NCBI GenBank assembly: GCA_016647705.1
Contig: CM028335.1
Coordinates: forward strand, 7,536,818 to 7,600,817
DNA length: 64,000 nt
Source: Eucommia ulmoides
Taxonomy: Eukaryota > Streptophyta > Magnoliopsida > Garryales > Eucommiaceae
Direction of reading: 5' to 3'
Positions 12,170 through 23,231 of the stretch are shown one piece after another. How positions within the stretch are numbered: position 1 is the first letter of the stretch; each line of letters begins with the position of its first letter. The notes under the pieces are model-generated. The model did no database searches. It had not been told where the DNA came from and was given only the letters and a program-made list of their open reading frames with translations. The translations under genes were made by a program, and so were the position numbers.

Positions 12170-13435
12170 TCAACCTTTAGTGTTCTGTTGATGAACAATA
12201 CTCATATAAAGTTTTTGGAGTCTGAGCAAGGATCGACACAAAAACTCGTTGGGGGTGTGTTCTAAGAAATCTCTTCGGTGTGAAAATAAAAGCTTGGAGA
12301 AAAAATGGAAGGTCGAATCTTAAGTAAGAAGCATACTTATTACCTGGTGCATTTATTGTTCTACTATTTATAGGCGATGAGATGGATTAATTCCCAAAAA
12401 TTAAAACCGTAAACTCGAATTAGTTATGTAATTAGGCCTGTAGCAGATCATATGGAAAGTCACGTGATTAGGCTTTTGGGCTTGAGCTGGAGGCCAACCA
12501 AATGAGGCACATGGACCTGTCAAGATGAACAAGAGACATGACCCAACCAATGAGGATGCTAATTCCCCTCTAGTGGTTGGACAACTCGCTCGGTCCTTGG
12601 CGGACCGGGATAGTTCGAGGAGTGCGGGGTCAGCAAAAAGAGCTCAGCTTAAAAAGTCTTTAGTCGGTGTTTGACAACTCTGGGCGACTCCCAAACAGGT
12701 TGGTCAGTCGAAGCTAATGGTCAACTTTGTGCGGTGTGCGGTGACATGTGGAGCCCGAAATCTTTAGCAATATCGACACAAATAATCTTGATGAAATGAG
12801 ATGTCCAGAGAATCTCACCGGCCTGGCACCATATCTACTCTCTAGCGTTTGACCAATTTGACATTCTCGAAAGAGGAAAGCTTCGATATTTCTCTTATTT
12901 AAAGCTTAATTTGCGATTCACAGACGACCGAGAAAAATACCCTTCATCAGTTGCCTCCACTCTTGAGCATCGAAGACTAAGGTGGTGGGAAGTGAGATAG
13001 TTTTTTTGCGCCACCAATCGTCTTACGAGGTTTGGACAGGCTAGGGTGGTTGTTCGTTGGTCCCAGTGGGGTGGATCGATGTGCCTCATTTGGTTGGCCT
13101 CTAGCCTAGGCCCAAATGCCTAATCACACCGTACAATTCGCCACGGGTTGTATTATGCTGCTAATTCAAGCTGAAGACCCTAATTTTCCTAGGTAATCTG
13201 ACCCCTCACCTATAAATAGTAGAACAATAAATGCATATGGTTATGGTCTTGCTTTAGACTTGAATTATTATTTTTTCCCTAAGCTCTTATTCTCATGCTG
13301 GAGGTATCTCGCTGGGCACCCCTGGCGGGCTTTGTGCATGTACTTGCTTGGACTTCAAGGACTTTGATTGGGGACTATTAACTGGACATAACTAAATATT
13401 AACCCCAGGACACCAACTCAACGAATACCACCTCG
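12170..13435. mobile_element. Foldback-like element with ~340-bp inverted arms
   Basis: The left arm (about 12,170-12,510) and right arm (about 13,080-13,430) are diverged reverse complements. The clearest match is the segment holding GCATTTATTGTTCTACTATT (12,350-12,370) against AGTAGAACAATAAATGCAT (13,220-13,240), and CCAACCAAATGAGGCACAT (near 12,494) against GTGCCTCATTTGGTTGG (near 13,080). The central 570 bases carry no gene. It could be a foldback transposon or two opposed copies of one repeat (such as solo LTRs); the data do not separate these. Confidence 0.65.
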
Positions 13436-14003
13436 TGTATTCTGACTGGATCAACTGAAGATGTTAATCATATTCTAATCCCGAACTTAAAATTTTAAAA
13501 ATCAAAATTATAAATAAATGCAGTTAAATATTTAAAATTATACACATTTATGATTCTCCTAACCAAAAATGCTAAAACAAAATCCCAAATTTATACCTGT
13601 CAATATTAATTTCTACCCCAAAAAAAAAAAAAGTATTAAGCAATAAATTGGACTGGATATATACATACATAAACATAAATTGCCCATTTATGGTGGGCCT
13701 TGTCTCTGCAATCTCCAACTCTTGTTCTTTAAAGTAATTTTTAGCATCTCTGGCTCTGCTATTGCATATAAACAAGGTCCCCTTGCAGAAAATATTTTTC
13801 TTTTAAAAATAAATAAATCAGTTTCTTATTAATCTATGATATTTTATTTTTTGGCATTATTTAAGCTCTGATCTGAAACAATAGCAGCAGGCGAAGTAGA
13901 GGTCATGTTTAAAAATTCCATGGAGTTCTACTGAAACTGTGTACTATTCTTCAGCAAAAAATCAGCAAAGCTGCAGAGATATTTAAGAAGGAAGATAAAA
14001 TTT
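13436..14003. other. Intergenic and presumed promoter region of the coiled-coil gene
   Basis: AT-rich DNA upstream of the next gene with no coding signal. I see no convincing TATA box close to the start. Transcription probably begins in the last 100-150 bases before ATG 14004, but the sequence does not settle this. Confidence 0.4.
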
Positions 14004-14054
14004 ATGATGGATACTGCCAATGTAGATGGAAAATGGAGGTGGGTTTTGCTTCAA

Positions 14055-14131
<77 letters not shown>

Positions 14132-14335
14132 AGAGGCGTGATTTGGGTATCTTATTTTGACGAATTTACGAATTTATTTATGGGGTTTTGGGTGTCAGTG
14201 AGAAGAAGATGGAAGGAGATGATGGTTTGAGGACTGTGGAGTGTTTAAGAGGGAGATTGCTTGCGGAGAGAGTGGCTTCTAGGGTTGCCAAAGAGAATGC
14301 TGAGCAACTGGGTAACAAGGTTTCTCTCTCCTCTC

Positions 14336-14398
<63 letters not shown>

Positions 14399-15690
14399 TT
14401 TGAATAGTCTGTTTATCACTGTTTCTTATTCCTGATTAGATTGTTTTTACTTCTTGAATGAATTGTTCTTTCCCAATTCACTATAAAGTTCCCATCTTTC
14501 ATTTGATCTCTGTGAGTGTGTCGGTGAGAGAGAGAGAGAGATTTTGAATAGTATGTTACCATTGTTGCATCTTCATGATTAAAAAAACATATTGAGTTTC
14601 CGATTAATTTATTCAGTTATCTAAAATAATCCTTTCTAGTAATGCTATCAAAAGCGGTGAATTTTTTGAGTATTAGCCTTTCAAAAATTTTCAATTTTGA
14701 GTGTTACAAAAAGGTAGCTGAATCAGGATTTTTTGGTATTTTATATCTTTGTAAATTTAACGATTTCAAGTTTCGTATGAATTTTTTTATGGTAGCCATT
14801 CAAACAATGTTTTCTGGTAATAGTATACAAATAGGGGGTTTACCTGAGAAGCTTTCCAAAATTCATGATTTCGAGTGTTTTATGAACTCTCTCTCTCTTC
14901 TGTGTGGATGAAAATGCAGCTGATTGAGCTTGAGAACCAGTTGAAACAAGAGAGGAAATCAAGGAACAGAGCAGAGAAAAGGCTGAAATTATTAACCAAG
15001 AAGCTGAACTCCATGAACATATCTGTAGCTTCAGAGGAATCAAAAACTGAAATTTCCTCTGTATCATCCACAGCTTCTTCAATCCCTAGGCCACCACCAG
15101 CAGATCAAGAAAAACACAAAAAACCCATCACAAACTCTTCAAAATCTGACACCGAATCAGAAAATTTGAGCCATATTGCTTCGGAATCTGGTTCAAATCA
15201 AGAAAATTCAATGAGACAAGCTGATTTTGAAGAATCCAGTGGGGTCGATTCAGCCCAAAATAACAATGGCTTGAAGGTAGATGATCATGGGTATGTGTGA
15301 AAATTTCAATTTGCCTTAAAACAATTAGCACAATCACAATATATATGAAGTTTAAAACTGCGATTTGGGTCTTTTAAACGCCAAACAGAGTATACTCTGT
15401 TTTTGAGAATCAAATTCGGATGATCTGTTTGATTTTTTTTGGGTGTTTGTAGATTTAATTCTTCATATCAAGGTAATGAGATTAATGAAGAAGACGATGA
15501 GGACCGAGATCAAGACGTTGATAACTCATTGGCATTGGTTCCAATCAATTTACCAGAAAAACAGAGGATGATTGATCCTGCTGTTCTTGATGCAACCGTT
15601 AGAGATGTTCTTGATGCCCTGAGGCATGCTAAAGAGAAGCTCCAATTCTCAATGGGGAGAAGGCAAGCAATTCAAGTTGGCTCAAGATGA
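14004..15690 (+). CDS. Plant coiled-coil protein of unknown function (254 aa, 4 exons)
   Basis: Exons 14004-14038, 14199-14319, 14920-15290 and 15453-15690 join in frame to 254 residues; all introns are GT-AG. The protein starts MMDTANVDGKW, followed by a charged, heptad-like segment (roughly residues 15-90, including RTVECLRGRLLAERVASR and NQLKQERKSRNRAEKRLK) that should form a coiled coil. Then comes a Ser/Glu-rich low-complexity stretch, an acidic run (NEEDDEDRDQDVDNS), and a conserved-looking C-terminus (DATVRDVLDALRHAKEKLQ). I see no signal peptide, membrane segment or enzyme motif, and I cannot name the family with certainty. A second Met at codon 2 and an in-frame Met in exon 2 (14209) are alternative starts. 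Introns 1 and 2 hold mutually complementary microsatellites around exon 2. Confidence 0.82.
14059..14132. repeat. (CT)24(CA)13 microsatellite in intron 1
   Basis: An uninterrupted CT run (14059-14106) passes directly into a CA run (14107-14132), 66 bases before exon 2. It is the reverse complement of the array in intron 2. Confidence 0.97.
14341..14393. repeat. (GT)13(GA)13 microsatellite in intron 2
   Basis: A GT run (14341-14366) passes into a GA run (14367-14393), just 21 bases after the exon 2 donor. Thirteen repeats of each type match thirteen repeats of each type in the intron 1 array in inverted orientation. Confidence 0.97.
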
Positions 15691-18185
15691 GGAAATTTGT
15701 GTTTTAACGACCCGTTCGGCGTACAATTTAGAGATTTCGAATCCCGGTTTTAAAGTTTGAAATCGATCAATTTTGAATTTTAAACTTGGGATTGAAATCG
15801 GATAAATAAAATGAGATAGAAGGGGTGGTTGGATGAGTAACGAACATACTTTAATAATTTCTGGATATAGCAAGGTTGGCATGCCATGGCATATGTATTG
15901 GTATTGGTATTAGTATTGGCACTCTCAATCATCAATAGAAGTGGTGTTGTTTGATCTCTATCAATAGATTCCCCAATATCCCACCCGAAACAAAAAAGGT
16001 ACCGTTTGGTTGAGTAAAATTTTGTACAATTCCTTCAATATTTGTAGTACAATTGGTTGATGCAATTAAATAATTAAAATTAAATAAATTAAATACTATT
16101 TGATAATAAAATTAAACAATTCCTTAATAAATAAGTATTATTTAAAAAAATTGTTCAAAATTTTGAGTAATGTGTGATTCACTTAATTTTTTAGCATTTA
16201 ATATCTAATTATCACAACCAATATTTTACACTAATACTGTAAAATTTCACAAAAAAATTATATACAAAAAAATTATAAATGAAGAAATGTTAAATTAAGA
16301 AAAAATAGAGAGAGAAAGTTGTACAGAAAAAATATTTTAGAAAAATAAAATTGTAAAAAATATTTTAGGAATAAATATTTGTACAAAAATATTTTTTTTG
16401 AAGTTAAGAATATTAAAAAATTGAATACTTAATTTCTTTCGCATTTATAATTTTAATTATTAAAATTTTTAACATTTAAAATTTAAGTGATTATCAAATA
16501 TGCTTTAAGTTTACATTTGTACTCTTCCAAATTTTATGAAGTAACAATTGTAACTAAAATTATTAAACGATGATCATGTTTTTCATTGATATAATACTTG
16601 GTAGTGCACGGCGGAGGACGATGAAGACGCAATGAGGTGTGGTCTTGTAGTGGAAATTACCTAAAAAGTACTAGAAATTAAGTATAAAAAAAATAATGGG
16701 TCAATTTCAATTATACTCCCTTTGTCATTTGAAAAGTAAGTATTACCCGCAAATGTGTCACAAGAAAAGGACACGTCCTAAAAAAGTAATCTTTAATTTT
16801 TTTTCAATTATATTTTGTTGGCCAAAATATAACCCAATGAGGGGTTTAGCGTGAATAAGGCTTTGCTTGGTAGAGTTGGTGCAGGTAGTGGAAAACTAAA
16901 CAAGTAGTAAAATGGAAGATGGAAAATGAAAGGAGTGAGAGAGAGTAAAAATCAAACCAAACGACCCAATAGTTTATAGTAGTTCGACAAGACACCTTAT
17001 CTACGTGTACTTCTTCAATCTCATAAAGATTTCTAATCGACTTTTATCTTGATCTTATTTTCCATGTGAAGATCAGAACTCTTACGCTTAAGATTAATCA
17101 ACATTTAACATCAACCAAGAGTTCATCCCTTGGTTTCATTGATCTCTTTCTCCAAGATAAATTAAGCCGTTCAAAAACTTGAGAATGACTTCTCAAGGTT
17201 CTCACATGATTTTCTTGTAGGTAAGATCACACCTTCTCGTCTTCAAAGACAACTCCTTTGATTCTTCATATCTCTTGTCGTAGTGATTCTCTTTCGATTT
17301 CTCCCTGAGCTTTTTTCTTAAGTTCTTCAATCAATGATAAACAAAGATCTTAAAAAAATCGATCTTGTTGAGTAAAAAGATTTACTCAAATTCTAATTGT
17401 TTTCCTAAAAACCAAACCCCTCAAAGGCTCAAAGTGGCTTCTAAACATTCTCTTAGATTACAACAATATCAACTCCATAGTGTTTTTGTGCTCACAAAAA
17501 TTCGCTAAAAAATATAATAGAAGATGAAAGACAGGAGTAAACTATAGATCAAAATATAAACATAAGCCAAAAATTTTACTCAATAGAATTTTAGAACTGC
17601 AATGCGTTGGTCTAAAGGCCTGCTCAAGATGGGATGAATTGAATAATTTTAAAATTAATTCGATTGATAAGACATATTCAAATTTTATCTGATTTAACTT
17701 TAGTTTGAAAGCACTTAGTCTAGGCACACACAAACATATCAGAGATAGAAAAACTTGACACCAAGATTTTATAGTAGTTCAGCATGGTACTCTTGTCTAT
17801 ATTTACTCCCCTGAGCTCTTGCAAGAAATTAATCCACTAATCCTGATCCTCTTTTTAGGTGAGAGTCAAATTCGTATAATCTCATTTGAGTAAATTCCCT
17901 TTATACTTAAACACACTCACACTTAAACTAAGAACATTTAACTTTGAGCTACGACATCACAAAATACAAAAAAAATATCTTCACAAAACTTCCGCCAACA
18001 CTTATATAATATTATCCAACCATTGCTCTGTCCAATCTTTTCCCAATATGGATCCCAATTCTGTTGGTACCAGACTAGGTAAACTTGGGTCCACTGGACC
18101 CCAAGTCCACTAGCCCTCATTTATCTGTATTCGCACTGAACTTATTGATTCTCACAATGACTAATGAATTGTAAGAACTTGATTT
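15691..18185. other. AT-rich intergenic DNA with unclassified repeats
   Basis: No gene is supported. Two related stretches share the text TATAGTAGTTC(G/A)(A/G)CA followed by CTTGTCTA or CTTATCTA-type sequence (near 16,975 and 17,767). They look like two diverged copies of one dispersed repeat, possibly LTR remnants. A sequence starting GGTACCGTTTGGTTGAG near 15,998 resembles a MITE terminus, but no partner end was found. Confidence 0.45.
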
Positions 18186-20755
18186 CTCGGATTGGGATGC
18201 CATATCGTAAAAATCCTCAATGGTTATTTAGGAAAAGGCAAAATGTAACGGTTCGGTTTCTCAGGGCCGCCACTAGATTTCTCCCCTTGGAGAATTAACG
18301 CTAAATCCGAAGGACCAATATTTTAGCTCGTAAATTTGAGAATTTCTACAATGCGACAAAGACAATTATATTCAATTACTCATAAAATCTAATATTATTA
18401 TTTTTTCGAATCCAATTCTAGATTCTGATTCCAAATCCAATTTTTTTTTTTTATCTGTAAGGTCACGTATATGAATAACTAAAAATAATAATAATAATAA
18501 TAATAAAAAAAAATGAAATACAAACTAAATTTATTATAATTATCGATTTGTAATTTTTAGTAATAGTTTAATCAATATTTAGATAACAATTTAATAATTT
18601 AGTAATCCAAATCCAAGAAATGTCAATACCAATTTAGTCATAGATAACGATTTAACTAATATTTTATTTAATAAAAATATGAGAAATTTTACAATTCTGG
18701 CGATAATTATAACTATCGAATTCTTCGATTCAATTTTACAACAGTAAATAATAAAATACATTTATTACAAATCAAAATTCTTATATAATTTTTGGTGCAA
18801 TTTCCTTCCCACCAGTTCTGCAATCAAAACTGTAGAGTTATGAGTCAACGCTTAGTATAACTTCAACCCCTCTAATACATGTATCCAATTAATCTCAAAA
18901 TAAACACATAATAATCAAATCCCAAATAAATATATAAACGTGTATCTCACATAATTCACATAATACATATTCATAATTATTTTATGAAAAACAACAATTA
19001 TTATAGTATAAACGAGTTAGAAATGGTATGTGAAATCTAGATTAATGATTAGTAGAGAAATTCTTTTTCTTCTTATTCTTCTGTTCTCTCCTCTGTCTCA
19101 TTTTCTTTGTTTCGCGTGAAGTGTGACCTCCCTTACCCAATTTCCCTCAATTCCCTAGTTAGTGATTCCTCTATGTCCATCAACAATAATGATGTAATAT
19201 CATGATATATAATAATCAACTTCCTCGACACTCAAATGAATAAACACACAAATGATCATTAGATTATATTATTTATTATTATTATTATAATATATGTGGT
19301 TTGACTTAGGGAAGGAAACCAGTAATTTATTATTTATTCATTTATTTATTGACACAATATTTTTTTTTAAAATAAAAAAAAAATTAATTATATCCCAAAA
19401 TTATTAAAAGTATATTTTAAATAACATAATACTCTCAAAAATTTTAAAAAGTCAAATTAAAATTAACATTTAACTCTAAAAATTATCAAATATTATTTAT
19501 ATCACAAATTTACAAAACAGACCCAAAATATTAAACTTATATAAAATAATATTTTAAAAAATATAAATTTTCTGGATATTACAATCTACTCCCCTTAAAT
19601 AAATTTCGTTCTCGAAATTTTGTTCAAAACAATAATAATCGGAAGTTACTGCCACGCTCCCGCTGCGCTATTTTGATAAAAATGACAATAATATCTATAT
19701 AAAGTTTTTCGAGAGAATCTCAACAATCATTCTATATTCTGATCCTATCTATCGCTAGTAGTGGACCAATATGTATTTGAATATTTTACCAGTGCGCTGT
19801 CTTCATAATACGAAAACTATTTATGGATCAAGTGTTTTTATCAAAATCGACTTTCCAACCAAATATAGCAACACTGGGCAATATCCGAATCCCAACAAAA
19901 ATATCATCATAACAGAACAATCAAATTGAAATCGACAAGTCAACTCACTTTTATATAATAAAATGTCATACTTCCTTGCTAGACATATGATCGTTTACCT
20001 CACGATCGGGAGTTATAACGGTATTATAACCTGTCCATCTGTGCAATCTAATGTTGCAATCAGTGTTAGGATCATTTAATATCTCTAATGATATGAGCCA
20101 ACACGTGATATAAACCACCATATCATGATGATAATCATCATCATCAACAATAACAACAACAACAAATATCAACTACTTGCAGGATTTGTCCTCCTATCAG
20201 GTCACAACATAACGTCCTACAAGACATACCCTCTTATAAGAACCAATCACATCTCACAAGACATGTCCTCCTAACGAGACGAACTATGACATAGTCGGAT
20301 AATAAAATCACTTTCCTCATTTAGAAATTTACATGATCCACTACATGATCCGCATCACGTTATAAAGTAATTCATTTTAATAAACCTTTTCTTTTCACTT
20401 TTTAATACTAAAATATAATTTGACAATTTACATAGAAGGCAACACACTCACCTTATCGGTATACGGTCTTCATAATATAAAAATAATTTACGGATCAAGT
20501 ATATTTATCAAACACCACTTTTCAAAATATAATATAAATATAACTGCACACTGAGCCAAAATAAAATTTCACAGCTACCGTCACAATAAAATGATGTCCC
20601 CTCAATTCCCTAATAAGTGATTCTTGTATGTCCAACAATAATGATGTAATATCATGATATATAATAATCAACTTCCGCGACATTCATTGGGAAGTATTAA
20701 ATTTATATAAAATAATATTTTTAAAAATATAAATTTCTGGAGTATTACACAAAAT
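18186..20755 (-). mobile_element. Fossil Ty3-type LTR element, internally deleted, minus strand
   Basis: Two LTR-like copies lie head to tail on the minus strand: one beginning near 20,749 and running down to about 19.63 kb, the other beginning near 19,587 and running down to about 18.2-18.4 kb. Both starts share TGTAATA(C/T)(T/C)CCAGAAA(A). Just before the second start is the phrase ACGAAATTTATTTAAGGGG, typical of the end of the internal region of Ty3 elements, and almost no internal DNA remains. Parts at 19.64-20.4 kb match, inverted, the LTR of the chromovirus at 21.5 kb (for example CCGACTATGTCATAGTT), so the two belong to related families. It is an old, non-coding remnant. Confidence 0.7.
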
Positions 20756-20756
20756 A

Positions 20757-21485
20757 TTGGGAAGTATGGCCGAGATCCTTCATCAGGTCATCCCTCACCC
20801 TAGGGTTAGGGCTGGCATACACAGCCGAGAGGACCTATTCCGCAAAGTTCTTATTCCTGATCCTTGGATGTATAGCTTGGTTGGTAGTAGCAAGTTGTTG
20901 AACCCAGACCTTATCAGGAATCCATAAAATCTAAAGACCTCGCTCTGCCTTGTGGGTTAACGTGAGAGGATGCCGTGAAACTCTGATTGTTAAAGAAATT
21001 TTTCAAATTGAAAATCTCTATTTTTTTTTCCAAAGAGAACCAGCATGACAAGTTGGTGATTTCTGCTGAGTTATTTGAAGGCATTCCATAAATTTGAGTT
21101 GCTTGCACCCATGTAGTTCTAGGTCAGAATCGTCATTGATTAGTTTGCGAGGGAAACTCAATAGTGATTCAGAGTCTCTCAACCCCGAGTAATAGCTTGC
21201 ACCTCCTTAGGCTCTCCTTCCACGCCTGTATTGGCTCCTCATAGACCTCCAGAAATAGGGGTTGTGATGGCCCCCTTTCGATGATCTTGGTCACAACTCT
21301 TATCGTCTCCAGGGTCCAAAACACTTCCACTCTATGTTCTACCTCCTATATTTGTTCCAATAATAATAATAAAAAAAAAAAAAAAATGGGTTCTTGAGTA
21401 GGAGTATGGTTTCTGGATTTGCCATAATTTGGTATAAGGTGGATGGGGTGCAAGGATGTTTTTTTTGTAAGAGTCACAGCATCTG
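20757..21485 (-). other. Possible degenerate retroelement ORF1 fragment
   Basis: A minus-strand open frame (20,914-21,108) encodes WVQATQIYGMP-like text resembling the WVQ.HGLP region of plant LINE/gag-like (DUF4283) proteins. Frames around it are broken. The identification is weak and rests on one short motif. Confidence 0.3.
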
Positions 21486-23231
21486 TGTAAGGCCGAGTTC
21501 TTCCACATGCATAATTTTTAGTTGCATTTTAAAATATTTAGAAAATAACGAGGTGCATTGTGTCATTTAATATTTATTTTAAAAATTTTAGGGGTCAATT
21601 ATTATTTTTAAAATATTAATTTTAAATTTTGGGCCTAAATAATATCTTAAAGAGATTTGAGGGAGGTTAATGTAATTTAGGAAATATATATATATACACA
21701 CATGTTAAAATAAACCATATTACACGTTCGATTTATGAGACTAGCTATGCGGACAAATATATATGAATATTTATATGTAAAAAACATATATACATGGGTT
21801 CGAGAAACATAATAGGTATAAATATAACAAATTTGTGAATAATACAATTTAAAATAAAAATAATAAATTTCATCAAAATGACAATTTTTAGTATTTCGTC
21901 TACTAATAAAAATTATAACAGTCGATTAATTTTTTTTACGAATTAAATTATTCATATGAAATGTTTGTACCCATTATCATAATAATTTTCGTACAGTTAA
22001 TATTAACATAGAAAATTGGATGTGTCGTAATTTCTTATAATAAAAAAATTGGGAAATGGAAAATGGTGCATTTTAGGGCCACACATTGCATATTAGGTTT
22101 ATTTTAAATAAATTATTAATTTAGGCCTATCGTTGTTAGGTTCACAGGCGCCGCTGGCCGTGTAGTATTTCGAAGACTGTGTTTTTGGTAGCGCAAAAAT
22201 CAAGGTGAGTTTATTGTCTTCTATGTAAATTGACAAAGTATATTTTCGTATAAATTGTGGGAAAAAAAATGTTTATCAAATTGGACGATGTTATAATGTT
22301 ATGCGGATCAAGTAGATTTTTAAATGTAAAAAGTAGTTTCTATTATCCGACTATGTCATAGTTGTCTTCTCGTTACGAGGGCATGTTCTGCGAGATGTGG
22401 ATTACCTGTCAGGTAAGACTTGTAGGGTGGATATTTGTTGTTACCTGTTAGGCAAGCCCTGCAAGGTGGATATTTGTTGTTATCTGTCAGACAAGTCCTG
22501 CAGGGTGGATATTTGTTATTACCTGTTAGGCAAGTTATACAGAGTGGATATATGTGGACTTGTCAGGAGTGCAAATCTTGCGAGTCGCTGCCCCTACTAT
22601 TGGGGATATTAAATGGCCCTAACACTGATAGTTACTTTAAATAGCACAATTATACAGGTTACGGGACTGTCGTAACTCCCGATCGTGAGGTAAAACGATC
22701 CTATGGTTAGTAGAAAATATGAGTGCAGTACTTTATTATATATCGAACTATTGGATTGGTTTATTTAAATATATTATCTTATTGTAATGATGACAGCAGA
22801 AATTTATTTCGGCATGGTATGCGGTTATATTATATTTTGAAAAGTGATATTTGATAACTATGCTTGATCCATGAAATATTTTTATATTATGAAGACAGTA
22901 CATCGATAAAATATTTGGTTTAAGGTATCGCAGTTAGGAGTGAGTTCGCTACTAGCACTAGGTAGAGTCAAGAGATGGGGTCGCTTTGGAGGGCTGGCTG
23001 GATAGATATGAATTGTGGAAGGTTCAATTTTTGTGGTTTTATTGTGAATATTGGGACACGTGTATTCCCAAATTTTGGAATGGGTAAATATATTTTTTGA
23101 AAAAAAAAATGTATAGCAGTACATGTGTATGTGTGTGTGTGTGTATAAGTATATTTGTTGATCGGTCAGATAACGTCAAGTCGATATCAAGCCTGACCTT
23201 AGGCGATGGGGGCCCGGGGAGGAGTGTGACA
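21486..23231 (+). repeat. 5' LTR of the Ty3 chromovirus fossil
   Basis: It starts TGTAAGGCCGAG and ends GTGTGACA just before the primer-binding site. The interior includes an imperfect tandem array (22,390-22,550) in which GTGGATATTTGTTGTTA-type units repeat about every 55-60 bases. Confidence 0.8.

Noticed and set aside
14033-14403. Ser/Leu/Thr/His and Cys/Val repeat frames around 14.0-14.4 kb
   Set aside because: Translations of CT/CA/GT/GA microsatellites in introns; the real exon 2 lies between them.
22390-22550. CRISPR-like regular repeats at 22.39-22.55 kb
   Set aside because: Few, imperfect units without unique spacers, in a plant LTR.
22397-22644. Repetitive frames with Cys-rich units at 22.4-22.6 kb
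   Set aside because: They are a tandem repeat inside the 5' LTR of the chromovirus, not a Cys-rich peptide gene.
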